Position numbers and translations under genes: made by a program. From Acidobacteriota bacterium (GTDB lineage Bacteria > Acidobacteriota > Holophagae > Acanthopleuribacterales > Acanthopleuribacteraceae): a stretch of DNA of 64,000 nucleotides. Below are positions 17,701 through 25,377 of this stretch, piece after piece. The DNA lies in contig JACJWC010000009.1 in assembly GCA_020637335.1 (NCBI GenBank), forward strand, positions 1-64,000, read 5' to 3'. Numbering within the stretch: position 1 is the stretch's first letter; the number at the start of each line of letters is the position of its first letter. The notes beneath the pieces were generated by a model, which saw only the letters and a list, made by a program, of their open reading frames with translations, did no database searches and was not told where the DNA came from.

Positions 17701-19042
17701 AGGGGCAGACATTATTCACATTTCGGGCGGCGATGGTGGTACTGGTGCTGCTGCTTTGAGTTCGATGAAACACGCAGGCCTGCCGTGGGAACTGGGCCTT
17801 TATGAGGTGCACCGCAGTTTGGTTCAACAAGGTCTGCGCTCGGATGTCACCCTGCGGGTTGATGGCGGGCTTCAACGCGGGGAGGACCTGATCAAGGCCG
17901 CCATTTGGGGCGCAGAGCAATTCGATTTCGGCAAAATCCTCATGATCGCAGAAGGCTGTGTTATGGCCCGGATCTGTGAAAAAAACACCTGCCCGGTCGG
18001 AATAGCCACCCACGACCCCAAATTCAAGGCCAAATACAAAGGTCAGGTCCAGGACATTGTGCGCTTCCTGCGTTTATTGGCCGAAGAGGTGCAAAATCTC
18101 CTGAAAAAACTAAAGGTGGCCAGCCTCGAATCGCTGATTGGGCGGACCGACCTTTTAGCCGAAAATCCACATTGTGCGGATTTGATCCAAGACCGCCACA
18201 TAAACTTAAGTGAATTGTTGACCCCGGCACCCTGGGGCGCATTTGGACAACCAAGTCGGTTTGGCGCTGCTATCAGTGAATTGAACCGACGGCTGGAGGT
18301 GGCGTATGAGAAAGGAACCTTGCAGAAGAGCGAGGATTCGGTATTTTCAGTCTCTTCCAATGATCGGGCGGTGCTAACCCATTTATCCGGGGTTCGGGCT
18401 GCAAAGCGCGATGAAACGCCCATCTCGGTTCAGTTTACAGGCAGCGCGGGTCAGGGCTTTGGCGCGTTCCTCAGTTCGGGTATGGCCGTAACATTGATCG
18501 GTGAAGCCAATGATGGTTTGGGTAAATCGATGTCGGGTGGATCACTGGTTTTAAAGCCGAGCCCTGACGCCCGATTCAGTCCCGAAACCCAAGCGATTGT
18601 TGGAAATTTCGCGTTGTACGGCGCAACCGGTGGAACCGTGTTTATCCACGGAAGGGCCGGGGACCGATTTGCGGTTCGCAATTCGGGGAGCGTTGCCGTT
18701 GTGGAAGGCTGTGGCATGCACGGTTGTGAATACATGACGGGAGGCAGAGTCATCGTCTTGGGCACAATGGGCGCAAATGCCGGTGCCGGCATGACAGGTG
18801 GAACCCTGTATGCCTGGTCGCCAGATGAAACGCTGCTCAACCGGGAGTATGTGCAGATGTACAACCTGAGTGACGAGGACAATCATTTCCTACACCAAAC
18901 CTTGTTGGCCTATTGGGAACAGACCGGGTCTCGTCGCGCGCGAATTGCCCTGGATTCCGGATTTCGTCGCATGCAGAAAATCGGTCCCAACCTCATTCGC
19001 GAAGCAAGTGTCGAGGCACCGCTGCTCTTAACCAAACCTTGA
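14741..19042 (+). CDS. gltB: Glutamate synthase, large (alpha) subunit
   Basis: A 1433-residue enzyme that makes glutamate from 2-oxoglutarate and glutamine. It has an N-terminal class II amidotransferase domain whose catalytic residue would be C12 (ACGVGF) after removal of an 11-residue leader, a central domain, and an FMN domain with LTAGSEIGTIAVGVAKAGAD and HISGGDGGTGAA. The 3Fe-4S ligands are C1073-x5-C1079-x4-C1084, and a C-terminal GXGXG beta-helix starts near GSAGQGFGAFLSSG. Length is slightly under the usual ~1500. No small NADPH subunit (gltD) follows; the next gene is convergent. It may therefore use ferredoxin directly, or gltD lies elsewhere. The ATG at 14741 follows TGAGGAG. Confidence 0.95.
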   Translation: MFLNQPREHAACGVGFLVNRHGQARHETLTRALSALTRMEHRGACAADNVSGDGSGVMTEIPFPFLGFEPGSVAVAMLFMPVDPGMRQVIYQLFEDTFAFMDLKILKCRDVPIDPAVLGPIARQSMPVIRQAIISRPKACRTDVAFNQRLYLAKQATRSKARQRGISSELFFASLSTSTIVYKAMTRAEDLARFYPDLTDPAFKTRYALIHRRFSTNTRSTWDKAQPFRLIAHNGEINTIAGNRSWSYSREQSMGLAPDELLTRHGISDSGSLNEMVEALKYRSSMPRMADILAIMIPPAQRDSAYYTFWGRALEPWDGPALIAYCDGKSIGARLDRNGFRPCRWIKTAEWFGLASEAGPFELPESEVLAKGILSAGQNVTVDIARGEADFSDPSETAENKDYPFSARLISVDPLAVHPFSVPEPTQWTQFGISKEDLDLILKPMIETGKEPIGSMGDTARAAILSELPRNFFDFFYQNFAQVTNPPLDYLRERIVTDLTTQLNAHPNVFEPKELLPPKPALVLKSPVLGLGTMEWIKSLQDEPDRSPFAHSELDLTFPRDAGVAGFTHQLEVLGREAVEAVQRGASLLVLSDRNQNEDRAHLPALLGVRAVVTALNREGLRLKTSLVVHSGQILQAHHVACLIGFGATAVCPYLALAQARHQLPAGNLGETHLRQALEQGLLKIMARAGISVVRSYQSAKLFTSIGLHRSVMNRFFPGLTSPIGGFDLDDLARMSLRPIPEGAPEKFFLFREHGRGELGEKHAMTNRRAKLLHQLLAEPDLKIARQQFKEWRSRDRVQPIHIRDLFQLQPASPKKGPKVETVKSILSRFGSGAMSFGALNAEAQRDIFKAMHAIGGRSNSGEGGDNPYAEAGIEASIKQIASGRFGVTAQYLARAEEIQIKIAQGAKPGEGGQLMGVKVDAAIAKARHAPMGVSLISPPPLHDLYSIEDLKELIYELKQFRPTAKVSVKLTAGSEIGTIAVGVAKAGADIIHISGGDGGTGAAALSSMKHAGLPWELGLYEVHRSLVQQGLRSDVTLRVDGGLQRGEDLIKAAIWGAEQFDFGKILMIAEGCVMARICEKNTCPVGIATHDPKFKAKYKGQVQDIVRFLRLLAEEVQNLLKKLKVASLESLIGRTDLLAENPHCADLIQDRHINLSELLTPAPWGAFGQPSRFGAAISELNRRLEVAYEKGTLQKSEDSVFSVSSNDRAVLTHLSGVRAAKRDETPISVQFTGSAGQGFGAFLSSGMAVTLIGEANDGLGKSMSGGSLVLKPSPDARFSPETQAIVGNFALYGATGGTVFIHGRAGDRFAVRNSGSVAVVEGCGMHGCEYMTGGRVIVLGTMGANAGAGMTGGTLYAWSPDETLLNREYVQMYNLSDEDNHFLHQTLLAYWEQTGSRRARIALDSGFRRMQKIGPNLIREASVEAPLLLTKP

Positions 19043-19058
19043 ATCGCCTATCAAGGCT
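19037..19058. terminator. Weak hairpin between convergent gltB and the 19065 gene
   Basis: CCTTGA (19037-19042) / TCAAGG (19051-19056) with an 8-base loop, followed by CTTT. It overlaps the gltB stop codon. It is short and may or may not terminate transcription. Confidence 0.3.
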
Positions 19059-19064
19059 TTAGGG

Positions 19065-19427
19065 TTAAGGCGAGGTTGGCGTCGGTTCGGCCTGTAAGGA
19101 GACAATCATGATGTAATTGGGTCCGACTTGAAGCTGGCCCTGGTTGCTGGCCGGTTTTTCGTTGGATGCAGGGTCGAGTCCTAATACGACTCGATCAGCC
19201 GCCGAAAAGGTCAGCTGCGCTTTGGGCCGGGCGAATTGGATGCCGAAGGCCCAAACCAACACAATGGCGACCATAGCCAGGACCCAAAACCAGGAAAAAG
19301 GCGCGCTTTCCTTTGCGGGATGTAAACGCAGACGCAGACCTGCCAGACCATGGGCTGGTGGATCCAATTCGGGGAACAGCTCGTCTGGCAGCAAATCCTG
19401 AATTTGTTGATACGGGGTTTGGGTCAT
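19065..19427 (-). CDS. Small membrane protein, possible anti-sigma partner
   Basis: A 120-residue protein with an acidic and proline-rich cytoplasmic N-terminus (~45 residues), one membrane helix (WFWVLAMVAIVLVWAFGIQF) and a ~50-residue exported tail. Its ATG at 19427 overlaps the stop of the ECF sigma gene (ATGA), so the two are translationally coupled. Position and one-helix topology fit an anti-sigma factor, but no zinc-binding HxxxCxxC motif is present, so this is inference. A stronger AAGGAGA site fits this ATG better than the one two codons earlier. Confidence 0.55.
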   Translation of the reverse strand: MTQTPYQQIQDLLPDELFPELDPPAHGLAGLRLRLHPAKESAPFSWFWVLAMVAIVLVWAFGIQFARPKAQLTFSAADRVVLGLDPASNEKPASNQGQLQVGPNYIMIVSLQAEPTPTSP

Positions 19428-19924
19428 GGCCATTCTCCTTGCCAATCCTTGAGGGCAACACGCAGGTGCTGGATTGCTTTGTTGATGCGAGAAGCCACTG
19501 TGCCGGGCGGAATCGCCAACATTTCACCGATTTCAACATAGGTCATTTCGGCGAAACGCGCGAGTAGGATGACCTGGCGATGATCTCGAGAAAGCCCATC
19601 CAACGCCTTTTTCAGCGCCTCCTGCAACTTTTTCTGTTCGAGATCCAAAGCAGGGTTGTGCTTGGAACTGGATTCTGCGTCAAGGCCGATCCACTGCCAT
19701 AGCTTTTGACGGCGGCGATGATTGGCTGCTTTGTTAAGGGCGGTTCGATAGACGTAGGCTTTGGCTTGGTCGGGGCGGATCCGTTCCCAGACCGCCCAGA
19801 CTTCAGCAAACGCATCCTGAACGATATCCAATGCTTCCTGTTCGCTCCACACCCAGCGATAAACCGTGTTGAACAGCGGTTTCTCTAAGCTCAGGTAGAG
19901 CGCCTCGAACCGTTCGATGTCCAA
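19424..19924 (-). CDS. ECF-family RNA polymerase sigma factor
   Basis: A 166-residue sigma-70-family factor of the extracytoplasmic-function type. Region 2 includes EQEALDIVQDAFAEVW and region 4 GLSRDHRQVILLARFAEMTYVEIGEMLAIPPGTVASRINKAIQHL. No ATG fits; the best start is the TTG at 19924, which gives a standard N-terminus and follows an AGGG box and the upstream stop codon (19935). A longer TTG-initiated form to 20002 would overlap the preceding gene. It is the middle gene of a three-gene operon of membrane protein, sigma factor and small membrane protein. Its target promoters are unknown. Confidence 0.85.
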   Translation of the reverse strand: MDIERFEALYLSLEKPLFNTVYRWVWSEQEALDIVQDAFAEVWAVWERIRPDQAKAYVYRTALNKAANHRRRQKLWQWIGLDAESSSKHNPALDLEQKKLQEALKKALDGLSRDHRQVILLARFAEMTYVEIGEMLAIPPGTVASRINKAIQHLRVALKDWQGEWP

Positions 19925-19934
19925 AGACTGCGCC

Positions 19935-20654
19935 CTAATCCAGGGTTTGTGTTTCGAGCAGGTAAATGACCTGACCGTTTCCTTTTTGTTCGGGGATTTC
20001 AAAGATTTTGGGGTTGAGCCCAGCCTGGCCTACGAGCATCACTTGCCCGGACTTGAGGTTGAGTTGGGTTTCCAATTGGGCCGGTCCACTTAATTCCAGT
20101 TCGGTTCGGATACTCTCCCCGATATAGGTAAAACGAGCGGATAACTTCATTCCGAGCGACTTGGTGCTGGCCCATGTTCCATCGCAGGTCATCAGGCTGA
20201 GGCGTTGGTAGACCCGCACATTTTCCAATCCATTGGCGCGACATACCGCATTGAGATGGTCGGGCAAAGCTGGATAGGCGTCTGGCTTGTCCAAGTTGGA
20301 AAATAGTACCCAAAAATCGAAGCGCACATTGCGACTCAGCAATTCTTGATTGGTCTGAAGCTGTTTAATGATGCTCTCAACACCCGACTGAATAAAAGGG
20401 GTTCCGTAAACGGCCAGGCGGCCGTCCGGTAAGATTTCGGCACGACCATCACTGCTGGCTTTGCCAACATTGATCGTGTTGTTGATGACATCGCGAATCT
20501 TAGGCGCATAGCCCGCGGGCAATTGATAGGTTTTGAGCCACAGCTCTGGTTCTGGCGCATGGTTTTCGCCTTGCCGTTCAAAAACAAAAATAAAAATTAG
20601 GCCGGCAATCAGCACAGTCGCTAAAAGGATCAAGGCATTCCAGGGCGTTTTCAT
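19935..20654 (-). CDS. Inner-membrane-anchored protein of unknown function
   Basis: A 239-residue protein with one N-terminal membrane helix (about 6-25) and a periplasmic domain. A segment near IRDVINNTINVG...AEILPDGRLAVYGTPFIQSGVESIIKQL resembles the small N-domains of secretins (NolW-like beta-alpha fold), followed by a beta-rich tail. No enzyme motif is visible. The ATG at 20654 has GGAGG at ideal spacing. As first gene of the sigma operon it may be a signal-receiving or target component; this is inference. Confidence 0.5.
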   Translation of the reverse strand: MKTPWNALILLATVLIAGLIFIFVFERQGENHAPEPELWLKTYQLPAGYAPKIRDVINNTINVGKASSDGRAEILPDGRLAVYGTPFIQSGVESIIKQLQTNQELLSRNVRFDFWVLFSNLDKPDAYPALPDHLNAVCRANGLENVRVYQRLSLMTCDGTWASTKSLGMKLSARFTYIGESIRTELELSGPAQLETQLNLKSGQVMLVGQAGLNPKIFEIPEQKGNGQVIYLLETQTLD

Positions 20655-20798
20655 TGGGACCTCCTTATGTCTTCATCTATCCATACACATGAGGCGCCCA
20701 ATTCTTCACACTTCTCAAAAAAAAATATGGACCAATTGGCGACTGGGGCTCCAAAACGCGGGTTTGCCCGGATCATACAGAGTTAATCTTCAGCAAAT

Positions 20799-20830
20799 AA
20801 AAAGGGTGCCAAATCTCTGGCACCCTTTTT
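20799..20830. terminator. Strong bidirectional intrinsic terminator
   Basis: AAAAAGGGTGCCA-AATCTC-TGGCACCCTTTTT: a perfect stem with an A-run on one side and a T-run on the other, so it can act on both strands. It lies 24 bp past the stop of the secreted-protein gene (20854) and insulates it from the sigma operon. Confidence 0.92.
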
Positions 20831-20853
20831 CAGGCTAGTTTTGGCTGCTCCGC

Positions 20854-22860
20854 TTAAGGGACCAGGGCAGGATTGGCAAATAGATAGCTGGCGCCCGATC
20901 CGATCGTCCCGCGCAAGAAAACAACCACCAGGGGTTGGTCGCTGTTGAGGCGAATGCGGTTCCCGGCGCTGTTTTGGAAGAGTGAACCCAGCACAGCCAG
21001 ATGTTTGGCATAGGTGGCTAAATGTTCGGTCAAGGTTACGGTTTCAAGGACTTGACCGTTGGTATCCAGGACCGAAGCGGTTACTTTGGTTTGTGCCGTA
21101 CCAATGTTGACCAAGGCCACGCCATCCCAGACTCGATCAGGCTCACCGGGATAAATTCCAAATTGGGTGGAAGCTTGTTCGGTTTGGGGGACGTGGGCAG
21201 AAGCGCCCTCCCCTTGAGCCGACTTGAAGGCAACAGTCACCTGCACACTTGTGGTGGAAACGGAAAAATGGCTGATCGGTCGGTTGCCAAACACGTCCTG
21301 CGGCAGCAAGGTCATGTTGCTGGCAGCCGGAACAACCAAACTGATTTCGGCCAAGCCGGTCCCATCGCTTAAGTAAGGTTTCAAGGTCACAGACTTCTCA
21401 GAAGCAGAAGGGTTCTGGAACAGTAAGGTTGAGGTGAATCCGCCATTGGCCTGGGCCAAATGCGGCACCCACTGGACGCTTTGGTTCATTTCGGAAAGAG
21501 GCGGATTGGCGTAGAGCAAACCTTGTGCTGCGCCAAAACGGGTGCCGCGCAAAAAGATGGCCGCACAGGGTTGGGTACACGTCAAGGTCAGGCTGGAACC
21601 GGGCTGAGCCGCGAACACGCTATCAAAGACCAACGAGGTCTTGGCCAAAGGGGCCAAGTTTGTAGCAACGACTTGACTGGCGAGCAGATTACCATCTACA
21701 TCCCACTGCTGTGCCACAATTTGGGCCGGTTGGTCTGATGTATTGACCAGAGCCATTCCGTCAAAGACCCAATCCCACTCGCCGCTGTAGAGGCTGAACT
21801 GGGTTTGGGGCTTTTGCTGCGGTAAATGAGCGGAAGCGCCGTTCTGTTTTGCGCGGTAAGCAGCTGTGACATGAACATGCACATCAGCCGTAATTTTTAG
21901 ATGGCTGTAGGGCACACCGTTAAACAGGTTTTCGGCTGGGGTCTGGTAATCAGCTTGGGCAGCCAGAACTGTTTCTTTGCGTTCCACCAACAAACCCGCA
22001 GCACTAAACCCTTCCAAAATCAGCGTTTGTGCCTGACTGGATCCGTTCCAAAAACGCAAGTTGGTTTCGAATCCACCATTAAAATCGGTGATGTGCGGTA
22101 ACCAACTGGTTTGTGGCGGGTCTTGATTTTGCGTATTGGTTTCCAAGAAGGTGACATTGGATTGGACAATGGAATTGCCGTTGAGGATGGTCGTGGTCCG
22201 ATCAAAAATCATCAGGGGCTGGCGACGACTTGCAATCCACCAAACGAATTGTTCGTGGTTGGTCTGGATCTCAAATTCACCCGCTTGGTCGACAATGCTC
22301 TCGGTTTGAACAACCCGTAACACATTGTCGTACTGGCCACTTGGGATGAGGAGTCTGCCCCAACCATCCGCTTCTGTGAATTGTGTACCGGTCCGTTGAA
22401 TGACCGTCCCGTTATCCGCCAGAGTACCCGAGAAAATATCGGAATACTGGTCGCCAACGCCAAAAGGAAAAACCATCAGCGTTTGCGGATCCGAAAAGGT
22501 CAGGGAACCTGTTGTCGTTCGCGAGCCCAGGAAATCCATGCCGCTCTCGGTTACCTGCCAGTAGCCGTAAACCGGCTGGCTCCCCAAAACTTTTACGACC
22601 CGATTGGCCGCAGGAAAATCCGCAAAATACGGGGTGTTGGTTGGATTCAAAACCTCCTGGGTCACTCGGGTTTCCGATTGGGGAACCAACGTGGAGAAAT
22701 CCCATAATTGATTATTGCCGCCGGGACCGGGTTCCCAATTCAATGCATTGGCGCGTACCGTTGTGTAGCGATCGCCAATTCGAAATACTTGATCAGCAGA
22801 TATTTGAAATTGGGCCAATAGCGGTAACCCACAAATCACAACCATAAAAAAACGAAACAT
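20854..22860 (-). CDS. Secreted protein with duplicated beta-rich modules
   Basis: A 668-residue exported protein with signal peptide MFRFFMVVICGLPLLAQ. Residues ~18-240 form a domain whose NNQLWDFSTL wording recalls N-terminal domains of Bacteroidetes-type secreted proteins. The remainder is a tandem duplication of ~210 residues (about 250-455 and 465-668). Each half has two ~105-residue modules with matching phrases: PHITDFNGGFETNL / PHLAQANGGFTSTL, GASAHLPQ / GASAHVPQ, WVFDGMALVNTS / RVWDGVALVNIG and IFLRGTRFG / VFLRGTIGS. These resemble the C-terminal modules of the protein at 3108-5972. No catalytic residues were recognised; a surface or adhesive role is likely. The ATG follows AAGGGTG. 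Confidence 0.68.
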   Translation of the reverse strand: MFRFFMVVICGLPLLAQFQISADQVFRIGDRYTTVRANALNWEPGPGGNNQLWDFSTLVPQSETRVTQEVLNPTNTPYFADFPAANRVVKVLGSQPVYGYWQVTESGMDFLGSRTTTGSLTFSDPQTLMVFPFGVGDQYSDIFSGTLADNGTVIQRTGTQFTEADGWGRLLIPSGQYDNVLRVVQTESIVDQAGEFEIQTNHEQFVWWIASRRQPLMIFDRTTTILNGNSIVQSNVTFLETNTQNQDPPQTSWLPHITDFNGGFETNLRFWNGSSQAQTLILEGFSAAGLLVERKETVLAAQADYQTPAENLFNGVPYSHLKITADVHVHVTAAYRAKQNGASAHLPQQKPQTQFSLYSGEWDWVFDGMALVNTSDQPAQIVAQQWDVDGNLLASQVVATNLAPLAKTSLVFDSVFAAQPGSSLTLTCTQPCAAIFLRGTRFGAAQGLLYANPPLSEMNQSVQWVPHLAQANGGFTSTLLFQNPSASEKSVTLKPYLSDGTGLAEISLVVPAASNMTLLPQDVFGNRPISHFSVSTTSVQVTVAFKSAQGEGASAHVPQTEQASTQFGIYPGEPDRVWDGVALVNIGTAQTKVTASVLDTNGQVLETVTLTEHLATYAKHLAVLGSLFQNSAGNRIRLNSDQPLVVVFLRGTIGSGASYLFANPALVP

Positions 22861-23033
22861 AATTCACCCTTTCTGCCGAACACCATGGGTTCGGACCGCG
22901 AATCATACGGCGGTCAGAATTTGCGTGATTCGTAAAAGATTCCTAATTCGGGGCGCAAAACCTACAAATTTTCTTAATTTTGGCTATATGGCGGGGCGAT
23001 CACGCCAAGATGGGCAGAAAGGAAAGGCGTTTT

Positions 23034-23113
23034 CACGCGAAGTCGCAAAGAGCGAGAAGGAGATCTCACACGAAGGCACGAAGCCACGAAGTTCTTTTTG
23101 TCAAGATCCGCTT
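23034..23113 (+). repeat. CACGAAG-family repeat, spacer copy 1
   Basis: It starts CACGCGAAGTCGCAAAGAGCG, continues ATCTCACACGAAGGCACGA and closes near CAAGATCCGCTT. The block at 23411-23494 repeats it with only a few changes. Confidence 0.75.
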
Positions 23114-23410
23114 AAAATAGACTGCCACCCCAGATCAAGCCAAATCAAGCTCACCTCACACCGGATCCAACGGATCCGCATACCAGAAGCCCCCAGTAAG
23201 GGAGCGCCAGCGACCGACTGGGGGATCACACACGAAGACACGAAAGCACGAAGGGTTTTTCCACTGTTGATGCTTCCATTCAGGCCAACGCCTGGGACAG
23301 ATTAGCGAAGGGTGAAGCGGAATGGATGAGGTACGAATTCCTTCCGCGAAACCCTGGTAACCAGTCCGCTTCGTTGGCAAGCGTTGTAGGCGCGCGATAG
23401 GCGCAATCCT

Positions 23411-23494
23411 CACGCGAAGTCGCAAAGAGCGCGAAGGACGGGATCTCACACGAAGGCACGAAGCCACGAAGTTCTTTTTTTAACAAGATCCGCT
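23411..23494 (+). repeat. CACGAAG-family repeat, spacer copy 2
   Basis: Same order as 23034-23113, with a CGGG insertion and a slightly longer T-run before AACAAGATCCGCTT. Both copies combine a CACGCGAAG word with a CACACGAAGGCACGAAG word, unlike the tandem array at 7241. Confidence 0.75.
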
Positions 23495-23644
23495 TCATAT
23501 GGCGCGTCTCCAAATATCCAAATCAGGCTCACCTTAGGAAAACCGACAACCATCCCCAAAGACACCGAAACGAACCTCACGCCCAAGACATCGCGGTTAG
23601 GAGTAGAATGGGAGTCAACCCATCTCATTTCTCAGGAGGAAACC

Positions 23645-24328
23645 ATGCTGAATACTGATCGTCGTACCGTTTTAAAAACCCTGGCCGCTGCTGCGGCAAC
23701 CCCGCTGTTCACCGCCGCGACCCGGCCTGCCGCCTTTGTTTCGCTCGCGGAACCGAAACTGCCTTACGCGGAAAATGCACTGGATCCGGTTATTTCTGCC
23801 AACACCATGGGCTTCCACTTTGGAAAGCACCACATGGGTTATTTCAAAAAATTAACCGCCAAGATCCAAGGCACCGCCATGGAAAGTCAGGATTTGAATG
23901 CCATCATTTCGGCTGCCCACGGCAACGATCAGGGTTTATTTAATTTAGCGGCCCAAACGTGGAACCACAGTTTTTATTGGCAGAGCATGAAACCGAATGG
24001 CGGTGGTATGCCTCCCGCCGCACTGAAAGCAGCCCTTGAAAAAAGTTTTGGTTCGTTGGATGCCTTCAAAGAGCAGTTCAGCAAAACCGCCTCCAGCCAT
24101 TTTGGCAGTGGCTGGGCTTGGCTGGTTGCCGATGGCGACAGCTTAAAAGTACTCTCAACTTCCGATGCGGGAACGCCATTAACCGATGGTCTGAAACCGC
24201 TGTTAACCATTGATGTGTGGGAACACGCCTACTATCTGGATTACCAGAACCGTCGCGCCGATTACGTTGCCGCCATCATCGACAAATGTTTGAACTGGGA
24301 ATTTGCCGCTCAAAACCTGGCAGGTTAA
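23645..24328 (+). CDS. sodB: Superoxide dismutase, Fe type, with Tat-like signal
   Basis: A 227-residue iron/manganese superoxide dismutase. Metal ligands are H58 (GFHFGKHH), H108 (WNHSFYW), D190 and H194 (DVWEHAYY). The AAQTWNHSFYWQSMKPNGGG segment is typical of the iron form. Unlike cytoplasmic enzymes it has a ~30-residue N-terminal extension with a twin-arginine motif (T-D-R-R-T-V-L-K) and an Ala-rich hydrophobic stretch, so it is probably exported folded by the Tat system to the periplasm. GGAGG precedes the ATG at ideal spacing. It would protect oxygen-sensitive iron-sulfur systems like those encoded nearby; that link is inference. Confidence 0.93.
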   Translation: MLNTDRRTVLKTLAAAAATPLFTAATRPAAFVSLAEPKLPYAENALDPVISANTMGFHFGKHHMGYFKKLTAKIQGTAMESQDLNAIISAAHGNDQGLFNLAAQTWNHSFYWQSMKPNGGGMPPAALKAALEKSFGSLDAFKEQFSKTASSHFGSGWAWLVADGDSLKVLSTSDAGTPLTDGLKPLLTIDVWEHAYYLDYQNRRADYVAAIIDKCLNWEFAAQNLAG

Positions 24329-24350
24329 TTCCTCTGCTCTGGAATCCAAC

Positions 24351-24389
24351 GGGCCTGGACTGCACCTCTCACAGTGCAGTTCAGGCCCC
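24351..24389 (+). terminator. Long hairpin after the superoxide dismutase gene
   Basis: GGGCCTGGACTGCAC / GTGCAGTTCAGGCCC: a 15-bp stem with one mismatch and an 8-base loop, 22 bp past the stop codon. There is no T-run, so it may be a factor-assisted terminator or an mRNA stabiliser. Confidence 0.55.
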
Positions 24390-24410
24390 AATCCATTTGG
24401 AGAATGTCAA

Positions 24411-24857
24411 TTGAATCAGCCCTACCTGCCGCCAGACAGTGAAATTTTGCGCCCAAAAAACCAAAATTCGGAACCTCTGGATTCGGCCGCTTTTTGGGGC
24501 GGCTGTGGCTTGTTGGTTTCGGCTATTCTTGCATTCATCAGCTTGATTAAAGTTCGGACCCTTTTCACGTTTGGTCCGCCCATCGATTTTGGCTTGGGAC
24601 TCGGCATTATGGTCGTCCAACGCAATGCGCCGGTCAGGCTTGCACGCTTGCGTCTGTTGGCTTGGGTGTTTTTTAGTCTTTCAGTCAGTTGGCTGAATGG
24701 CGAATGGCATGTGGATAGTGACCTACTTTTGTACGTTGGTTTGGGTATCTTATTCTTGATTAGAGGAATGCCTATATTCAGATGGCTTGGTATGACCCTG
24801 ACGAGCTTTGCATTATTTTTCAAGGCAGTTTTAATAACCCAATTGTTTATCGGTTAG
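24411..24857 (+). CDS. Small four-helix membrane protein, unknown
   Basis: A 148-residue protein with a ~25-residue polar N-terminus (NQPYLPPDSEILRPK) followed by about four hydrophobic helices. The TTG at 24411 is the likely start because GGAG lies 8-9 bases upstream and the hairpin at 24351-24389 precedes it; an upstream extension would overlap the dismutase gene. No family recognised. The next gene (24871) begins 13 bp downstream and also encodes a polar-tail, four-helix protein, so they may be diverged duplicates acting together. Confidence 0.55.
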   Translation: MNQPYLPPDSEILRPKNQNSEPLDSAAFWGGCGLLVSAILAFISLIKVRTLFTFGPPIDFGLGLGIMVVQRNAPVRLARLRLLAWVFFSLSVSWLNGEWHVDSDLLLYVGLGILFLIRGMPIFRWLGMTLTSFALFFKAVLITQLFIG

Positions 24858-24870
24858 ACAGGAAATTGGG

Positions 24871-25377
24871 GTGAAAGACAAATCCTTCTATGCAGCACCC
24901 GCAGACGCTGTGCACTCTCATCCCCAGGAAGATGTGGATCCCTTTCTAAAACAATACGGGTTTGACCCAAATCGTGAACGCGTACGCTGGCCACACGTGG
25001 TCGGTGCTTCCACTTTGGGGTTTAATGCCATTTTGACCTTGATCCTCATCCTATTTATTGAAAGCAAGTCTATTCTTTGGCCGCTCATGGACTTGGTCAT
25101 TGCGATTTCTACGCTTGTCAGCCGTAAGAAACTCTATGCGAACTTTGTCGCCCTACGCGGCGGCAGCTTGATTTTGGTAGCGGGGCCCATTCTGTTTTTG
25201 GCATTCCATTGGGCAGAAGCCATCGTTTCTGTCCTTTTTGGGGTGGCATTAGTTTGCCTGAATTGGGGTCAACCGCACAGCATTCGCGCTTGGATTGGCA
25301 CGGTAATCGGCGCCTGCTACTTGGCCCTATTTACCTTGGGGCTTTTCTTTTTCCTGGTCATTCCGCAGGGCTTTTAA
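24871..25377 (+). CDS. Small four-helix membrane protein, unknown
   Basis: A 168-residue protein starting at GTG 24871, with AGGAAATTGGG upstream. A ~45-residue polar N-terminus with DPFLKQYGFDPNRERVRW is followed by four membrane helices. It shares topology and gene spacing with the preceding 148-residue protein but little obvious sequence. Its 3' end overlaps the convergent rnfA by 4 bases. I do not recognise a family. Confidence 0.55.
   Translation: MKDKSFYAAPADAVHSHPQEDVDPFLKQYGFDPNRERVRWPHVVGASTLGFNAILTLILILFIESKSILWPLMDLVIAISTLVSRKKLYANFVALRGGSLILVAGPILFLAFHWAEAIVSVLFGVALVCLNWGQPHSIRAWIGTVIGACYLALFTLGLFFFLVIPQGF

Larger units (their letters stand above)
22861..23644. other. Gene-free 784-bp spacer with CACGAAG-family repeats
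   Basis: No supported gene. It holds two near-identical ~80-bp blocks (23034-23113 and 23411-23494), a degenerate third word at 23226-23262 (CACACGAAGACACGAAAGC), and a hairpin CGAATCA (22899-22905) / TGATTCG (22926-22932) upstream of the minus-strand secreted-protein gene. The segment just before 23645 should contain the superoxide dismutase promoter; TAGAAT at 23604-23609 is a possible -10 without a clear -35. Confidence 0.6.
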
